A stretch of 64,000 nt of DNA, taken from assembly GCF_907164915.1 (NCBI RefSeq), contig NC_061870.1, positions 25,643,348-25,707,347 of the forward strand, given 5' to 3'. Source of the stretch: Impatiens glandulifera. Lineage: Eukaryota > Streptophyta > Magnoliopsida > Ericales > Balsaminaceae. How positions within the stretch are numbered: the first letter of the stretch is position 1; the number at the start of each line of letters is the position of its first letter. This document shows positions 1 through 12,567 of this stretch, in pieces. A model generated the notes under the pieces. The model was not told the DNA's origin and did not search any database. It saw only the letters and a program-made list of their open reading frames with translations. A program made the position numbers and the translations under genes.

Positions 1-130
1 AACTAATATTTTTCATGTACTTTTCTCTAACAATTGTCAGTATGAATCGCATGTACCAAAATTTAAATATTATTCTACAATTTTAAATGCAAGAAAAAAT
101 TGTGCATGTCAAGGACTTGAAAATTAATTT
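1..130. repeat. Truncated copy of the unit that follows the minisatellite
   Basis: This stretch closely matches 7998-8130 and the start of it matches 783-842. In those places the segment follows the GC-rich minisatellite, while here it precedes one. The window therefore probably opens inside the end of another unit of the same tandem duplication. No gene is visible in it. Confidence 0.6.
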
Positions 131-139
131 ATTAAATTG

Positions 140-600
140 AACCCTTCACTACACCCGACTGAGGATTTCTAGCCTATGATAGAGAGTTTCCCGCACCTCG
201 ACCAATGACTCTCTGCACCCGACATAGGATTCTTAACTTAGGATCGATAGATACCCGCACCTCGACCGAGGACTCTCTGCACCTGAACAAAAATTCCTAG
301 CCCAAGACTAAGAGCTTCCCGCACCTCGACCGATGACTCCCCACACCCGACCGAGGATTCCTAACCTAGGACCAAGAGCTTCCCACACCTTGATCAAGAA
401 TTTCCCTTACCCGACTAAGGATTCTTAGCCCATGACCGAGAACTTCCTGCACCTCAACTAAAGATTCCCCGCACCCGACTGTGGATTCCTAGCCCAAGAC
501 CGAAAGCTTCCCACAGCTTGACCGAGAGTTCTTTGCATTCGACTGAAAGGTCTCGACCCAGGACCGAGGGGTTTTATCTTTCGACCAAGGGTTTTAGTCC
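140..600. repeat. Hierarchical minisatellite, copy 1
   Basis: A GC-richer island in AT-rich DNA is made of degenerate units of about 64 bp. Each unit is built from three related units of about 21 bp that start CCGAG and contain TCC followed by a GC/CC-rich stretch ending in CGA. A second array of the same type is at 7330-7810. Short reading frames across it are by-products of the repeat and show no protein-family features. Confidence 0.8.
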
Positions 601-2053
601 TAAGGTCCGTTTGTTTTGAATTTTTAATTTCAAAATTTATTTTTTTAAATTGGAAGCCCTAAACCATTTTTTAATTGTCTAAAAAAATTAGAAAACAACT
701 TTAAAATATTTTTTAGAATATTTTCACAAAAAATATTTTGATAAGGGTTTGTTTGGGGATTTATTTATAAATTTTATTGCCTTAAAATGATATTTTTCAT
801 GTACTTTTCTCAACAATCGTCAGTATCAATCGCAAGTACCAACAAGATTTTAGAAAATAGAGACATTATAGTGCGAAAACTCTTTCCCGAGTATCACTAA
901 ATACCGAACTTAAAAGAATTTCTGGTCAAATATACTTTTGTACACGTATATGAAACACTTTATTAATTTTAAATTAAAAATCAATTGGCGAATCTTTAAT
1001 TAAATAAATAATCTTTTAATTAATTTAAAATACAGGTTTCTCTTAATCAAATTATAATCTTAATCAAATTATGATTTGATTTTCCTAAATCTAAAAGATT
1101 GTTTAAATTAATCAAAAATAATAATTATTGTTATAATTAATTTTAAAATACATTTTTGTATAAATCTTTTAAAATAATGTTTAATTTAAAAAAATTGACA
1201 CGCAAACTGCTGTTGAAAATTTATCGAACCTCGAGTTTTTTGAGAGAAAGAATTTTCAAGGTTACAATTGGGATATAGCTTATTATTAGAAATATTTTTA
1301 AAGTTAAAGAAGATGTGAATTTTCAATTGATTCTTATTTATTTTCTCTTAAAAGAAAATATTAATTGCTTAACCGTTAAAGAAAATATGAAAGGTCGAGT
1401 GCGTCACATTTATATTTTTATGAAAATTATAATTTGTTAACTGTTAAAGAAAATATGAGAGGTTGATCGAGTGACGTATAATTTTATAAAGTATTAGTTA
1501 CCATTTTAAAGAAATGTATTAGAATGAATTGTTTATGAACTAATGAATATAATAAACTAAACAAGAATCAAGAGGTTAGTTTGACTAAAACAAATAATAT
1601 TGTTTATGAATTACATCAAAGTTGTTAAAATTTATATATTGTCCAAGGTTCGAGTTAATCCCTCCTTAATCTCCTTATTTGTGTTTACAAAACTCTATTG
1701 AGTATTATTTTTAGATCTTATTAATAATTGATCTCCAAATCATATTTCAACCACATCAGTTTATTTATAATTAATTCACAAATAAATGAAATTTTGAGAA
1801 TTGAAGGAGAACTAACATGACACTCACATGCATGTCCTGTACGCAAACAATGAAAACTAAGATACTAATTAAAATGAATTAATTATTATTAAAATACAAA
1901 ATTATTTAGATTGTTGTAATTTATTTATTTTAATTTTACCATGTATAACATTTTCCTATAATAATATTATAATCCTAATATTAAATGATGTCCATAAGTA
2001 CATCAATCTACAAAGATTACAAACATAAAGCAAGATTTTGAGCCCAAATTCAC

Positions 2054-2063
2054 TATATATAAA
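2054..2063 (+). promoter_or_regulatory. TATA box of RING gene copy 1
   Basis: TATATATAAA stands about 50 bp before a pyrimidine-rich leader. The leader ends at a consensus 5'UTR intron donor (CAG|GTAAGT near 2169). The intron runs to the acceptor TTTGCAG at 2490, directly before the ATG at 2491. The same arrangement is kept in copy 2 at 9618-9627, which supports a real promoter. Confidence 0.6.
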
Positions 2064-2490
2064 CCCCTTATACTTCTCTTTCATTTCACATCTGAAATCC
2101 TTATCTCTTGCTTCTTTTCTCCTTGTCTAGCAAAGTTATTTATCAGTTTTCCGGGCTTCCATTTCTCAGGTAAGTATATCTAGTATCATTTCTTTATATA
2201 TATATATATAAAAGCTTTCATGGTTAATCGTTTTAAATTGAAAAAGATAAATATAAAAATCTTGAGCCAGCTAGTACACAAACGTCAAATCAACTCAGTT
2301 TTGAAAATTTTTGGAAGGAGATTTGAGAATCTATTTTTGATCAATTTTGTTACAGAAAGTTGACCATTCTAATTTAATTTATTCTTTTACTATTTCATGA
2401 ATAAATGAAAGAGAAATTATATTTATACAATAATTTAGAATAAATATAATAAGAATTAATCAATTTGTTTTTGTTGGATGAAATTTGCAG

Positions 2491-3128
2491 ATGGATATAA
2501 ACGGAAGGATCTCTTTTAATAGTAATAATGGATTATTTGAGAATTTGGAATTGAATTACTTAGAATCGATAAAGTCATTTGATCATCATCATGTGCTTTT
2601 GAGCTGCATTAATGGAGGACATGCAGTGGGTTTATCTGCAGGACATCATCATGATCAAGACCATATATCCACGATGATGCTGAGTAATACCCGTAGAAGA
2701 TTATCACCCATAAATGGAAATCAGCAATCTCTCATCATGATCCCCTCGACATCATCCATTATTATAAAGAAGTTGACCATGAAGCTGGATTGAACGAGGG
2801 AGAGATTATGATTAGCGTGCATAGATTGGGGCATTGCCATTCTTTGTTAAGTGAACATGAAGGAGAAGCTTGCTCCATTTGTCAGGTAAGTGATCATCTT
2901 ATATATTAATTACCCATTTTATATATTAACTTTGATCACATTGATTTAAGTATTAATAATCGGTATAATTGCACTTTGTAGGAAGAGTTTAACAAGGAGT
3001 TTAACCAAGAAGAGGAGGATATATGCAAACTGCATTGTAATCATATTTATCATTTTGAGTGTATTAAGAAATGGCTCATGCAAAAGAATTTTTGCCCAAT
3101 TTGTAGAGCACCTGCTATGTATTTTTAA
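2491..3128 (+). pseudogene. RING-H2 E3 ligase gene, copy 1: body deleted, RING domain intact
   Basis: The ATG at 2491 follows a 5'UTR intron and opens a His-rich frame that stops at 2793. The RING part lies one frame away: exon to 2885, intron 2886-2981 (GTAAG...TGTAG), exon 2982-3128. It encodes CSIC, then CNHIYHFEC, then CPIC, so all eight zinc ligands of a C3H2C3 RING-H2 finger are present close to the C-terminus. RING-H2 proteins are usually E3 ubiquitin ligases that recruit an E2 enzyme. Compared with copy 2, two deletions (about 45 bp and about 1 kb) removed the Gln/Asn/Pro-rich body and put the N-terminus out of frame with the RING. Either the locus is a pseudogene or only a short RING protein is made (see 2808-3128). 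The exact subfamily is not certain; the IKKW...QKNFCPIC end resembles MBR-type RING-H2 proteins. Confidence 0.7.
2808..3128 (+). CDS. Possible 74-aa RING-H2 microprotein
   Basis: An ATG at 2808, in frame with the intact RING, would give 26 residues from the first exon (to 2885) and 48 from the second (2982-3128, stop TAA). The product would be almost only a RING-H2 finger, ligands CSIC / C-x-H-x2-H-x2-C / CPIC, with the acidic stretch QEEEDI between the first and second ligand pairs. The intron has good splice sites. Other ATGs lie upstream in other frames, so translation from here is a guess. A RING without a substrate-binding region could act as a competitor of its parent ligase, but nothing in the sequence proves expression. 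Confidence 0.35.
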
Positions 3129-3783
3129 ATGTTTTGAAATAACTATTAGATCTCTAACGAGGGTTGAATTATATTTAGAGTTTGTATTATCATAAAATTA
3201 GAATTGGAGTTGTAATTTTAATTCCTAAGTTTGACAGATTATTTAAATATAAGAATTGAAATTGAAATTAGAATTAAAATTATAGTGAAAATTAAATTAA
3301 TGTGATTTTACGTTTCACAATGTACTCTTTCAGCTCAAAATTGTATTTGCAATATATATATTTTCTATATTTTTTAAATAAAATATCTTATTATTTTATC
3401 ATTACAACACGTCAACTATGTTTGAACATTAAATTTATTTTTTGAATTTAGAAAGTTAAAATGTCGAATCAAAATTTATTTTTTTTAAAAAAAATTAGTA
3501 AGATAACATGTCGAACCAATATCGTTTTTTGAATTTAGGAAGTTCAAATTTTAAACCGATTTTTTGTTTTTAGAATTTTAAAAGTTAAAGTGCCGAACCA
3601 ATTTTTTATTATTTAGGGAGTTAACATTTTGATTTGTTTTAACGAGAATCAGCATTTAGACAAAACTCTGGACTTTGAACTATCCTAATAGATTTATCCT
3701 AATAGATTGTGTCAAACAAATATATTAATAATATATATAATATATATTTAACTAATAAAATCGATAGACTTATGTTCTTGTGA

Positions 3784-4234
3784 TCTATATATATATAATG
3801 ATGCTTAATTTTTAAAATGTCCGGATTGCCGGGTCGAGAGCTGTGGTTAATTTGGATACTTGGGTCGGATTGTGGGTTTACCCGTTTTTAAATTTAAAAC
3901 GGTTAAAAATAAAATTAAAAATGCTAGAGGTATGTTTCGAACTTGCAACCTAACAAAACAAGTACAACTCTTTAACCAACTAGGCTACAAAGACTTTATA
4001 TTTTAAATTCAACACCAAATTTGATAAACGCGGGACGTTTTAACATTAATATAAGTTCAACTTTTTAACTAACTAATATATAATAATGTTGAGTAAATGG
4101 ATACTTGGGTCGGATTATGTGTTGACCCACCCATAAATTTAAAACGGATAAAAATAAAATTAAAAATGTTATCCGTAATTTTTTTCACGGTTTTTTGTAT
4201 TATTACTCGTGCAAATGCACGGGCTAAATGCTAG
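3784..4234 (+). mobile_element. Non-autonomous Helitron, 451 bp
   Basis: The element starts with TC (TCTATATATATA) and ends with CTAG. A hairpin CGTGC-AAAT-GCACG (4208-4221) lies 9 bp before that end. It sits between A (3783) and T (4235) with no target duplication. All of these are Helitron hallmarks. Copy 2 of the duplication carries the uninterrupted site near 12395-12419, so the insertion came after the duplication. The element encodes no Rep/helicase. It has an internal diverged direct repeat (about 3850-3930 and 4093-4174). On the minus strand it also has a tRNA-like stretch (about 3923-3988) with A-box-like TAGCCTAGTTGG and B-box-like GTTCGAAAC. Confidence 0.85.
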
Positions 4235-4463
4235 TTGACAATAAAGACGATAGTAAGAAATGATAGAATATTTTGAAATACAATAAGTCTATTTTTCACT
4301 GGACCTTGTTTAATTCGAAATTAATTTTAGTTAACTCTCACTATTTAGACTACAATTCACTTATCAATTTATTATCAACAAAAATAATTTATTTTCTAAT
4401 ATATATAATATATATATATATTTGTATATAATATTTTTTTTATCTAGATATCTTGAAAATAAA

Positions 4464-5480
4464 ATGAGAGTTATTTGAAAATAATCAATTAAGTATTATT
4501 GAAATAAAATTAGAGAAGAGTGGTGTGCTATGATTAGAAAACTCATAGACAATGTAATAATTTCAATAAGGTAAAGCCATTCCAAATGCTTATCTTTTAT
4601 AGGTAAAAATTAAAATACATAATTTTTTTAAAATAGTCCATGTATATTAATTAAATGCATAATTATCAATCTACCAAATCTAAAAATAAATTTAGTTCAA
4701 CAAAAAAGATGTAGTTCAATCACACGCCATTAGAATGATACTGGTTTTACATTGGTCACTTACAAAATTTTTATACAATTTTTTTCTAAAATTAGTATAA
4801 TAAAAACTTAAATATTTGTAAAAACATTTTTCGATGATGTTACCAACTCTCGGTTAATGACAAAATTTATTGTCGCTCAGAATATTTGGTAGAGATTCTC
4901 CCGACACCGTTTGATTGGTTTGTTCGTCTTGCTCTACTTCATCCCTCATCGTTACGGATCTTTGGAGTCGCTTTCAAGAAATTACAATATTATTTGAGTC
5001 ATATTATTTAACATTTAATTTTTTATTTAGTTGTTTTTGATTATGTTGACATTATTTTATAATTTAATTTTTGATATATACTTTTATTTGAATTATTAAA
5101 AATTAATTTCTTTTTTAAAAAAATTAATAAATAATAATAATAAGAGAGTTATTTGAAAATAATCAACTAATTATTCAAATAAGCAAAATCAAACCAGAGC
5201 AGAGTATTCTACTCTATAATTAGGAAACTAATTTCATTGACAATATAATAATTGAATTAAGGGTAAGCTATTCTAAATGATTATTTTTATAAGTAGAAAA
5301 TTAAAATGCATAATTATTAATATACCAAGAAATAAATATAGTTATTTTAAAAAAAAACACAAAACATGTATTTCAATCACACCCCATTAAGAATGATGGT
5401 TTTCATTAGCTCACTAACTTTTTCACTCCCACTAACTTTTTATTCGAAATTTGTCTATAGTATAATAAAAACTTAAATAT
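4464..5480. repeat. Diverged direct repeat pair (4464-4818 and 5145-5480)
   Basis: Two stretches of about 340 bp match each other in the same order, including GAGAGTTATTTGAAAATAA at the start and TATAATAAAAACTTAAATAT at the end. They are about 680 bp apart. Between them lies a different dispersed repeat (about 4845-4980). No coding capacity is visible. They may be two related non-coding transposon copies or the two ends of one. Confidence 0.6.
4845..4980. repeat. Dispersed repeat, copy 1 (partner 22355-22490)
   Basis: This stretch shares ACCAACTCTCG, a TTCAGAAT-like block, ...GGTAGA, CCGACAC and a TGATTGGTTTG-like block, in order and spacing, with 22355-22490. The copies differ at many positions. 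The 22-kb copy is open in one frame for 60 codons but resembles no protein I know. It is most likely part of an old transposon. Confidence 0.5.
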
Positions 5481-5904
5481 ATAAATATATAGATTTTTAT
5501 AGTTATAAAACTACCACAACAATTCATAGTTATTGCACAAATTCAAGTATTGTTATTTAGATTATTGTAAACACTAAAATTTTATATATTTAATTTATAA
5601 GTTTAAAAATAATTATTTTAAATAAATAAATTCAAAATAATTAAAATTAAAGCCGAAACATGATTAAATAATTAATTAAAATAATTATTACAATAATTAA
5701 ACTCTAATTAATTAAAATAAAGGCAAAAAAAATAAAATACATTTTATCTCAAAAATTATTTATAAAAAGTCTCAAAATTATAAAAAAAAAAAAATAGACA
5801 AAATAAATGATATGTCTATTTAAAATATTTTGTAGGTTAAAAATGGAGCCAAAAGGAATTGAAAAAAATTGATTTCAAAAAATCTCCAAAGTTGGAAAAA
5901 AGTC
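5480..5904. other. AT-rich intergenic stretch
   Basis: Very AT-rich DNA with long A and T runs. No open frame, RNA gene or terminal repeat could be supported. Confidence 0.6.
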
Positions 5905-6900
5905 GGGATCTATTGCAGCCGAAATCAAGAGTTACCAGCAACCATCGGACGAGCGCTGAAATCTCATCCAATAAACAATAGTCAGTCGCGTCTCTCGCTG
6001 CAACGGAAGATACACGCGTTCACAAAGCAGCAGAACAACTAATGCGCGCCTCAACGCTTTTAGCCCGAATGTTGACAGAACGTCCAAACTCAATGGGGCA
6101 CTGATGGAACACAGATGGAATGCCCAAGCGTTCACATTTCAGTTCAAAACGACATGGTTTCTACTCCGGTTTGTCTTCTTCCACGCGACGAACAATCATG
6201 ATGATAGGTCGAAACTTTTGATTTTTCAAAATTTGAACTCGTTCGATACTCAACCAAAACGGATGATTCGAAAGATGAAATGATCACCCTAACATAGTGA
6301 TCATTTCACCTACGATCATATTCTTCATCATCGCCTATATCGATCAACTGGATTAAGAACAAAGAAAAGCCATAAATGACACTTTGTTTGAAATTTGATC
6401 CACTTGGTTGATCAACCGACCTTGTGAGACTATAAATATCTCCCTCTAGACAAACCAAATGGAAGGATCACAATCTCAAACCCTCAATCAATCCCATACA
6501 AAATCCATCATTAAAATTTTCAAGCTTTTCTTGAAAGTTTCGAAACTTTGTATAAGGCTGTAAAACTCGGATATATGCATTCACAAAGCTCCTACAAGAG
6601 TTCAAGAATGTTCTGTAACTCACAATAAACTTCCAATCATGTTGTAATTCAATATATGAATTCAAATTGAGATTTAATATTTCAGTTTTACTAGTTTTAT
6701 ATACTACTTGATTGTTCAATTTCTTGATTGAAAAGCTATCATGAGATCATTTATAAGTTGTCCATCAAAACTAATCTAAATCAATCGATCTAAATCAAAA
6801 TTATCCAAATTCAATTTTGAAAATTTTAAAACCAGGCTTATGTTTTTGAGTTATAACTCAAGAACAGTGACCCAAAATATTACCAACACATTTCTAAGGT
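5905..6900 (+). repeat. LTR-like sequence, family X, copy 1
   Basis: A GC-richer block is followed by a promoter-like stretch: GATCAACCGACC, then a TATA box GACTATAAATATC (6429-6439). It matches 51318-51593 together with 53013-53380 piece by piece. The layout (upstream region, TATA box, then a downstream transcribed-like part) fits U3-R of an LTR retrotransposon, here a solo or partial LTR. No TG...CA ends or target duplication could be fixed. The short open frames on either strand have no recognisable domains. Confidence 0.5.
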
Positions 6901-7324
6901 TGTTAAAATCATATTTAGACCAATTACAAGCAATCCTAGTCATATTTGACAAAAAGTAAATATTTTACAAAAATGAAAATTTCATTATTTAAATTGGTTA
7001 AAATGAACAACTAGTGTTCATGTTTTTGTTTCATTCGATTCTATGAGGTATATGTAAGCTATTGGCAAACTCCTTACACTTCATTAAACCTTAAAAATCA
7101 AAAACACGTTTTTTTATTGTAAAACGGTTTGACTTGAATGGAATTATCATCCTGGTCGAATTATGTATCGGTATGATGTTATAAATGTTTATTGGGAGTA
7201 GATGAAGCTCTCCATGCATTTGGACCGAACGATTACAGCCCTAGTCAAAATCATCAAACCTGTAGTTTGATGCTCTTGACGTCCGACTAAGGACTAAACC
7301 TGGGTTCGATTTCCGACCGAGAAA
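6900..7324. other. Intergenic stretch before duplication copy 2
   Basis: No gene was recognised. The end of the stretch (from about 7270) already contains words related to the minisatellite that follows, such as GTCCGACTAAGGACTAAACC. Confidence 0.4.
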
Positions 7325-7810
7325 ATTGAACCCATCCCTACACCCGACTATGGAATCTTTGGACCCGACCAAGGATTCCTAGCCTAGGACAGAGAACTTC
7401 CCGCACCTCGACTGACGACTCTCCGCACCCAACAAAAGATTCCTAAAGTAGGATCGAGAGCTACCCGCTCCTTGACTGAGGACTCTCCGCACCCGACCGA
7501 TAATTCATATCCCAAGACTAAGAGCTTCCCGCACCATGACCGAGGACTCCCCACACCTGACCGAGGATTCCTAGCCCAGGACCGAGAGCTTCCCACACCT
7601 TAATCGAGGACTCCCCTTACCCGATCGAGGATTCCTAGTCCATGACCGAGAGCTTCCCGTACCTCAACTAAGGACTCCCCACACCCGACCGTGGATTCCT
7701 AGCCTAGGACCGAGAGCTTCTTGCACCTCGACTGAGAGTTCTTCGCATCCGACCGAGAGGTCTTGGCCCAAGACCGATGGGTTTTAGCCCTCAACCGAGT
7801 GTTTTAGTCC
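7325..7810. repeat. Hierarchical minisatellite, copy 2
   Basis: Same repeat as at 140-600. Units of about 64 bp consist of three 21-22-bp units starting CCGAGGATTCC, CCGAGAGCTTCC and CCGAGGACTCC. About seven degenerate long units are present. The last units decay into a T-rich form near 7770-7810, exactly as in copy 1, so the array was already there when the segment duplicated. Confidence 0.8.
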
Positions 7811-9617
7811 TAAGGTCCGTTTGTTTGGGATTTTTAATTTAAAATTTTAATTTTAAAATTGGAAGCCCTAAACCATTTTCTAAAAGTCTAAAAAAAATAG
7901 AAAACAACTTCAAAATATTTTTTAGAATATTTTTACAAAAAATATTTTGATAAGGGTTTGTTTGGGGATTTATTTATAAATTTTATTGCCTTAAACTGAT
8001 ATTTTTCATGTACTTTTCTCAACAATCGTCAGTATCAATCGCAAGTACCAACATTTAAATATTATTTTACAATTTAAATACAAGAAAAAGTTGCGCATTG
8101 CAAGGACTTGAAAATTAATTTTTTAAATAAAACGTAATAAAAAAATTTTAAAATGTAAGATTTTAGAATATAGAGACCGTATAGTGCAAAACCTCTTTCC
8201 CGAGTATCACTAAATACCGAACCTAAAATAATCTTTGGTCAAATATACTTTTGTACACGTATATGAAACACTTTATTGATTTTAAATTAAAAATCAATTG
8301 GAGAATCTTTAATCAAATAAATCATCTTTTAATTCATTTAAAATACATATTTCGCTTAATCAAATTATGATTTGATTATCCCAAATCTAAAAGATTGTTT
8401 AAATTAATTATTGTTATAATTAATTTTAAAATACATTTTTGTATAAATGTTTTAAAATAATATTTTATTTTAAAAAATTGATACGCAAACTGATATTAAA
8501 AATTTATCGAACCTCGATTTTTTTCGAGAGAAGGAATTTTCATGGTTACAATTGGGATATAGCTTATTATTAGAAACACTTTTAAAGTTAAAGAAGAGGT
8601 GAATTGTCAATTGATTCTCATTTATTTTCTCTTAAAAGAAAATATTAATTGTTTAACTTTAAAAGAAAATGTGAACGTCGATTGTGTCACATTTATATTT
8701 TTATAAAAAATATTATTTGTTTACGGTTAAAGAAAATATGAGAGGTTGATCGAGTGACATTTATATAAAGTATTAGTTACCATTTTAAATAAACATATTA
8801 GAATGAATATTAGGAATTGTTTATGAAATGATTAATATAATAAACTAAACTAAACTAGAATCAAGCGTTTGTCTGACTAAAAAATATAATATTGTTTATG
8901 AATTAATCAAAGTTGTTAAACTTTATATATTGTCTAACGTTCGAGTTAATCCCTCCTTAATCTCATTATTTGTGTTTACAAAACTCTATTGAGTGTTATT
9001 ATTAGATCTTATTAATAATTGATCTCCAAATCATATTTCAACCACCTAAGTTTATTTATAATTAATTCACAAATAAATGAATTATCAAAAACAAAAAAAA
9101 AATTAAGAATTAAAAGAGAACTAACATGATCCTCACATGAATGTCCTATTTAAACTCAAAACGCAAACAATAAAAACTAAGATACTAATTAAAATAAATT
9201 AATTATTATTAAAATACAAAATTAGTTAGATTGTTGTAATTTGTTTATTTAATTTTTACCATGTATAACATTTTCCTATAATAATATTATAATCTTAATA
9301 TTAAATGAGGTCCATAAGTACATCAATCTACAAAGATTACACACATAATTAGGAAGATTTAATGAAAAAGTTATATATAAGAATTACAGAAAATTAATTA
9401 TATGTAAATTATATGCTAATTCTTTGTAAAGTTCTCAAAAAAATATTTTAAAATAATTATATATTTTATTATTATTAATAATTTATGACAATAACTAAAA
9501 GAAAATTTCCATAAAAATCATAAAAAGTTATTGTTAAAATAATATTTTTTTCTATCTATGTGATATAGATGTAATCTTCACGTATACCTAAGTATACGAT
9601 TTCATTTGAGAATTCAC

Positions 9618-9627
9618 TATATATAAA
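9618..9627 (+). promoter_or_regulatory. TATA box of RING gene copy 2
   Basis: TATATATAAA lies in the same context as in copy 1. The 5'UTR intron donor has changed from CAG|GTAAGT to CAT|GTAAGT (near 9726), which probably weakens it. Confidence 0.5.
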
Positions 9628-10038
9628 CTCCTTATACTTCTCTTTTATTTCACAACATCTGAAATCCTTCTCTTCTATTTGCCTAGTAAAAGTTATTCAT
9701 CAGTTGTCCGGGCTTCCATTTCTCATGTAAGTATATCTACTATCGTCTCTTTATACATATAAATATATATAAGCTTTCTTGGTTAAATGTTTTAAATTGA
9801 AAAAAAAATGATAGAGACCTTGAGATACAAAGGTCAAATCAACTAATTTTTGAAAATATTTTGAAAGAGATTTGATAATCCATTTTTTATAAATTTTGTT
9901 ATATAAGGTTGATAACTCTAATTTAATTTATTCTTTTACTATTTCACGAATAAATGAAAGAAAAATTACATTTGTACAATAATTTAGAATAAATATGATA
10001 AACATTAATCAATTTGTTTTGTTGGATGAAATTTGCAG

Positions 10039-11693
10039 ATAGATATGAACGAAATAATCTCTTCTAACAATAGTAATTGATTACTTGAGAATTTGGAGTT
10101 GAATTAGTTAGGCTCGATAGAGTCGATAGAGTCATTTGAACATCATCAGGTGCCTTTGAGCTGAATTAACGGGACCTGCAGTGGGTTTATCTGCAGGACA
10201 TCATCATGACCAAGACCATATCTCCATGAACCATGATGATGTTGAGTAATACTCGTAGAAGATTATCACCCATTAATGGAAATCAGCAATCCCATCTTCT
10301 TCAGCCAACCAAATTACATAATGCAAAACCCTCATCATGATCCCCTCGCCATCACCCATGCTCACAACCAGAGCTTCGCTCGTTTAAGCACTATGCCGTC
10401 ACCTCCGATCCAAACCAGTAGTCCGGCCATGATATGGCTGCAGCAGCAGCAGCTAATTCAAGATCAAAACCCCATCGGCGCCGAGAGGAATTTCTTGGCT
10501 ATGGGTGGTGCGGACAGGAATTTCCACCATTTCTCTCCAATTGATCTTTATAATGAGTTTTCCCATCCTAATCAAAATCAACCCCCTCCTCCCAGTTTTA
10601 ATCTTGGTTACGTCAATCCCCAACAACTGCAATCGTACTTGGATTGGAGCCGGGCACAGAATTATACTCTACAAATCATGAATAATTATATTGCTAGAGC
10701 TTCAACCGACACTAATATTATCAACATCCATTCCAGGCCCATCCAGAGTAGTGCTCCTGCTGTTGCTACTAGACCGTCGTCATCCAGGCTTAACAGCCGC
10801 AATAATAAGAATAATAATGCTTCACATCTTCCCGCCATTTATCAACATAGTAGATCAATCACAACTGGAAGAAGGAGAAGGAACCTGGTATGTATATATG
10901 TTTTTTTTACTCTTTGACTAATGTCATCCTTCATTATAGAAAATATCAATAATTCTGAAATCTTCATTAGGCTCGGATGATTCAAAATTTATTCAACACA
11001 CAAACTGATGTGAGTTTTTCTTCTTTTTTTATTTAAATAATAATAATAATAAAAATAGCATAGCGTACTTAATTGGTTGTCTTATGTATGTAAAGCTTAT
11101 TAGCTCCATTTTTGAATCAACTGGCCAAGATGCAACAGCTACAGTTGTCGCTGCTACTACTGTCATCGGGGATTCACAACTCCTGATAATTTTTTAACTA
11201 CGATGTCTCGTGAGGTTATAATAATAACATTTGTTATTTAAATTTGAATTTGGTATTGTTAAGACAATTAAAACAAATGTTGCATACATTCCATTAGGAA
11301 ATATCAATAATTCTCATGGAAGAAGAAGTTGACCATGAAGCTGGATTGAACGAGGGAGAGATTATGATGAGCATTGAGAGATTGATGCATTGACAGTCTT
11401 TTTCAATGAGTGAACATGAAGGAGAAGCCTATTCCATTTTTCAGGTAGGTGATCATCTTAGATTCTTAATTATATATTAATTACCCATTTTATATATTAA
11501 TTTTGATCACATTTAAATTCATGTGTTTATTAATAATTGATAAAATTGCACTTTGCAGGAAGAGTTTAACCAAGAAAAGGAGGATATATGCAAACTGCGC
11601 TGTAATCATATTTATCATTTTGAGTGTATTACGAAATGGCACATGCAAAAGAATTTTTGCCCAATTTGTAGAGCACCTGCTATGTATTTTTAA
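10039..11693 (+). pseudogene. RING-H2 E3 ligase gene, copy 2: body kept, RING destroyed
   Basis: The position of the copy-1 start codon reads ATA here (10039-10041), and the following frame has stops within a few codons. The central body is open (10276-10887) and ends at a donor GTATGT. A 39-nt candidate exon follows at 10971-11009. The acidic exon before the RING has an in-frame TGA near 11392. The first RING pair is changed from C-x2-C to Y-x2-F (near 11432-11443), removing two zinc ligands. The second part (CNHIYHFEC, CPIC) is still readable. A 42-bp tandem duplication sits at the C-terminus. No functional RING ligase can be made. Confidence 0.75.
10276..10887 (+). CDS. Open 204-codon body of RING-gene copy 2
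   Basis: A frame of 204 codons from ATG 10276 runs to a donor site at 10888. Reading through that site adds nine codons and a stop. The peptide is low-complexity and probably disordered: rich in Gln, Asn, Pro and Ser (for example WLQQQQLIQDQN, PNQNQPPPPSF), with a basic end GRRRRN. Long disordered N-terminal regions before a C-terminal RING are common in plant RING-H2 proteins. This is the part that copy 1 lost. As the neighbouring exons are damaged, it is more likely a surviving exon than a gene in its own right. Confidence 0.4.
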
Positions 11694-11743
11694 ATGTTTT
11701 TCCCAATTTGTAGAGCACCTGCTATGTATTTTTAAATGTTTTG
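11660..11743 (+). repeat. 42-bp tandem duplication at the RING C-terminus
   Basis: The block starting CCCAATTTGTAGAGCACC occurs at 11660 and again at 11702. It repeats the code for the last RING ligands and the stop codon. Copy 1 has a single block, so the duplication arose in copy 2. Confidence 0.85.
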
Positions 11744-12567
11744 AAATAACTATTAGATCTCTAATGAGGGTTGAATTATATTTAGGGTTTGTATTATCAT
11801 TGTAATTTTAATTCCTAAGTTTGACAGATTATTTAAATTTAAGAATTGAAATTGAAATTAGAATTAGAATTATAGTGAAAATTAAATTAATGTGATTTTA
11901 TGATTCACAATTTACTCTTTCAACTCGAAATTGTATTAGTAATATATATTTTTTTATATTTTTTAAATAAAATATCTTATTATTTGTATTAGTAATATAT
12001 ATTTTTTTATATTTTTCAAATAAAATATCTTATTATTTTATCATTATAACACGTTAACTATGTTGAACATTAAATTTATTATTTTAATTTAGAAAGTTAA
12101 AATGTCAAATCAATAATTTAAAAAAAAAAATTAGTAAGATAACATGTCAAACCAGTATTGTTTTTTGAATTTAGGAAGTTCAAATTTTAAACAGATGTTT
12201 TGTTTTTAGAATTTAGGAAGTTAAAATGCCGAACCAATTTTTTATTATTTAGGGAGTTAACATTTTGATTTTTTTTTAACTAGAATAGAAATTTAGACAA
12301 AACTTTTGACTTTGAACTATCCTAATAAATTGTGTCAAACAAATATATTAATAATATATATAATATATATTTAACTAATATAATCGATAAACTTATGTTG
12401 TTGTCATTCACAATTAAGACGATACTAAGAAATGTTAGAATATTTTAAAATACAATAAGTCTATTTTTTACTGGGCCTTGTTTAATTTGAAATTAAATTT
12501 AGTTAACTTTCGCTATTTAAACAACAATTCACTTATCAATTTATTATATACAAAAATAATTTATTTT

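Larger units (their letters stand above)
135..4390. repeat. Segmental duplication, copy 1
   Basis: The segment is collinear with 7325-12565: minisatellite, spacer, AT-rich flank, promoter with TATA box, 5'UTR intron, RING gene and 3' flank. Copy 1 lacks about 95 bp found at 8060-8154 and about 1 kb of the gene body. It has gained a Helitron at 3784-4234. Many substitutions and small indels separate the copies, so the duplication is not recent. The outer limits are approximate. Confidence 0.85.
7325..12565. repeat. Segmental duplication, copy 2
   Basis: Collinear with 135-4390. It includes minisatellite, spacer, promoter, RING-gene remnant and 3' flank. Copy 2 retains about 1 kb of gene body missing from copy 1 and lacks the Helitron. 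A 55-bp direct repeat near 11940-12030 (containing TATTTTTTTATATTTTT twice) is private to this copy. The similarity ends near 12565, where gypsy gag debris begins. Confidence 0.85.
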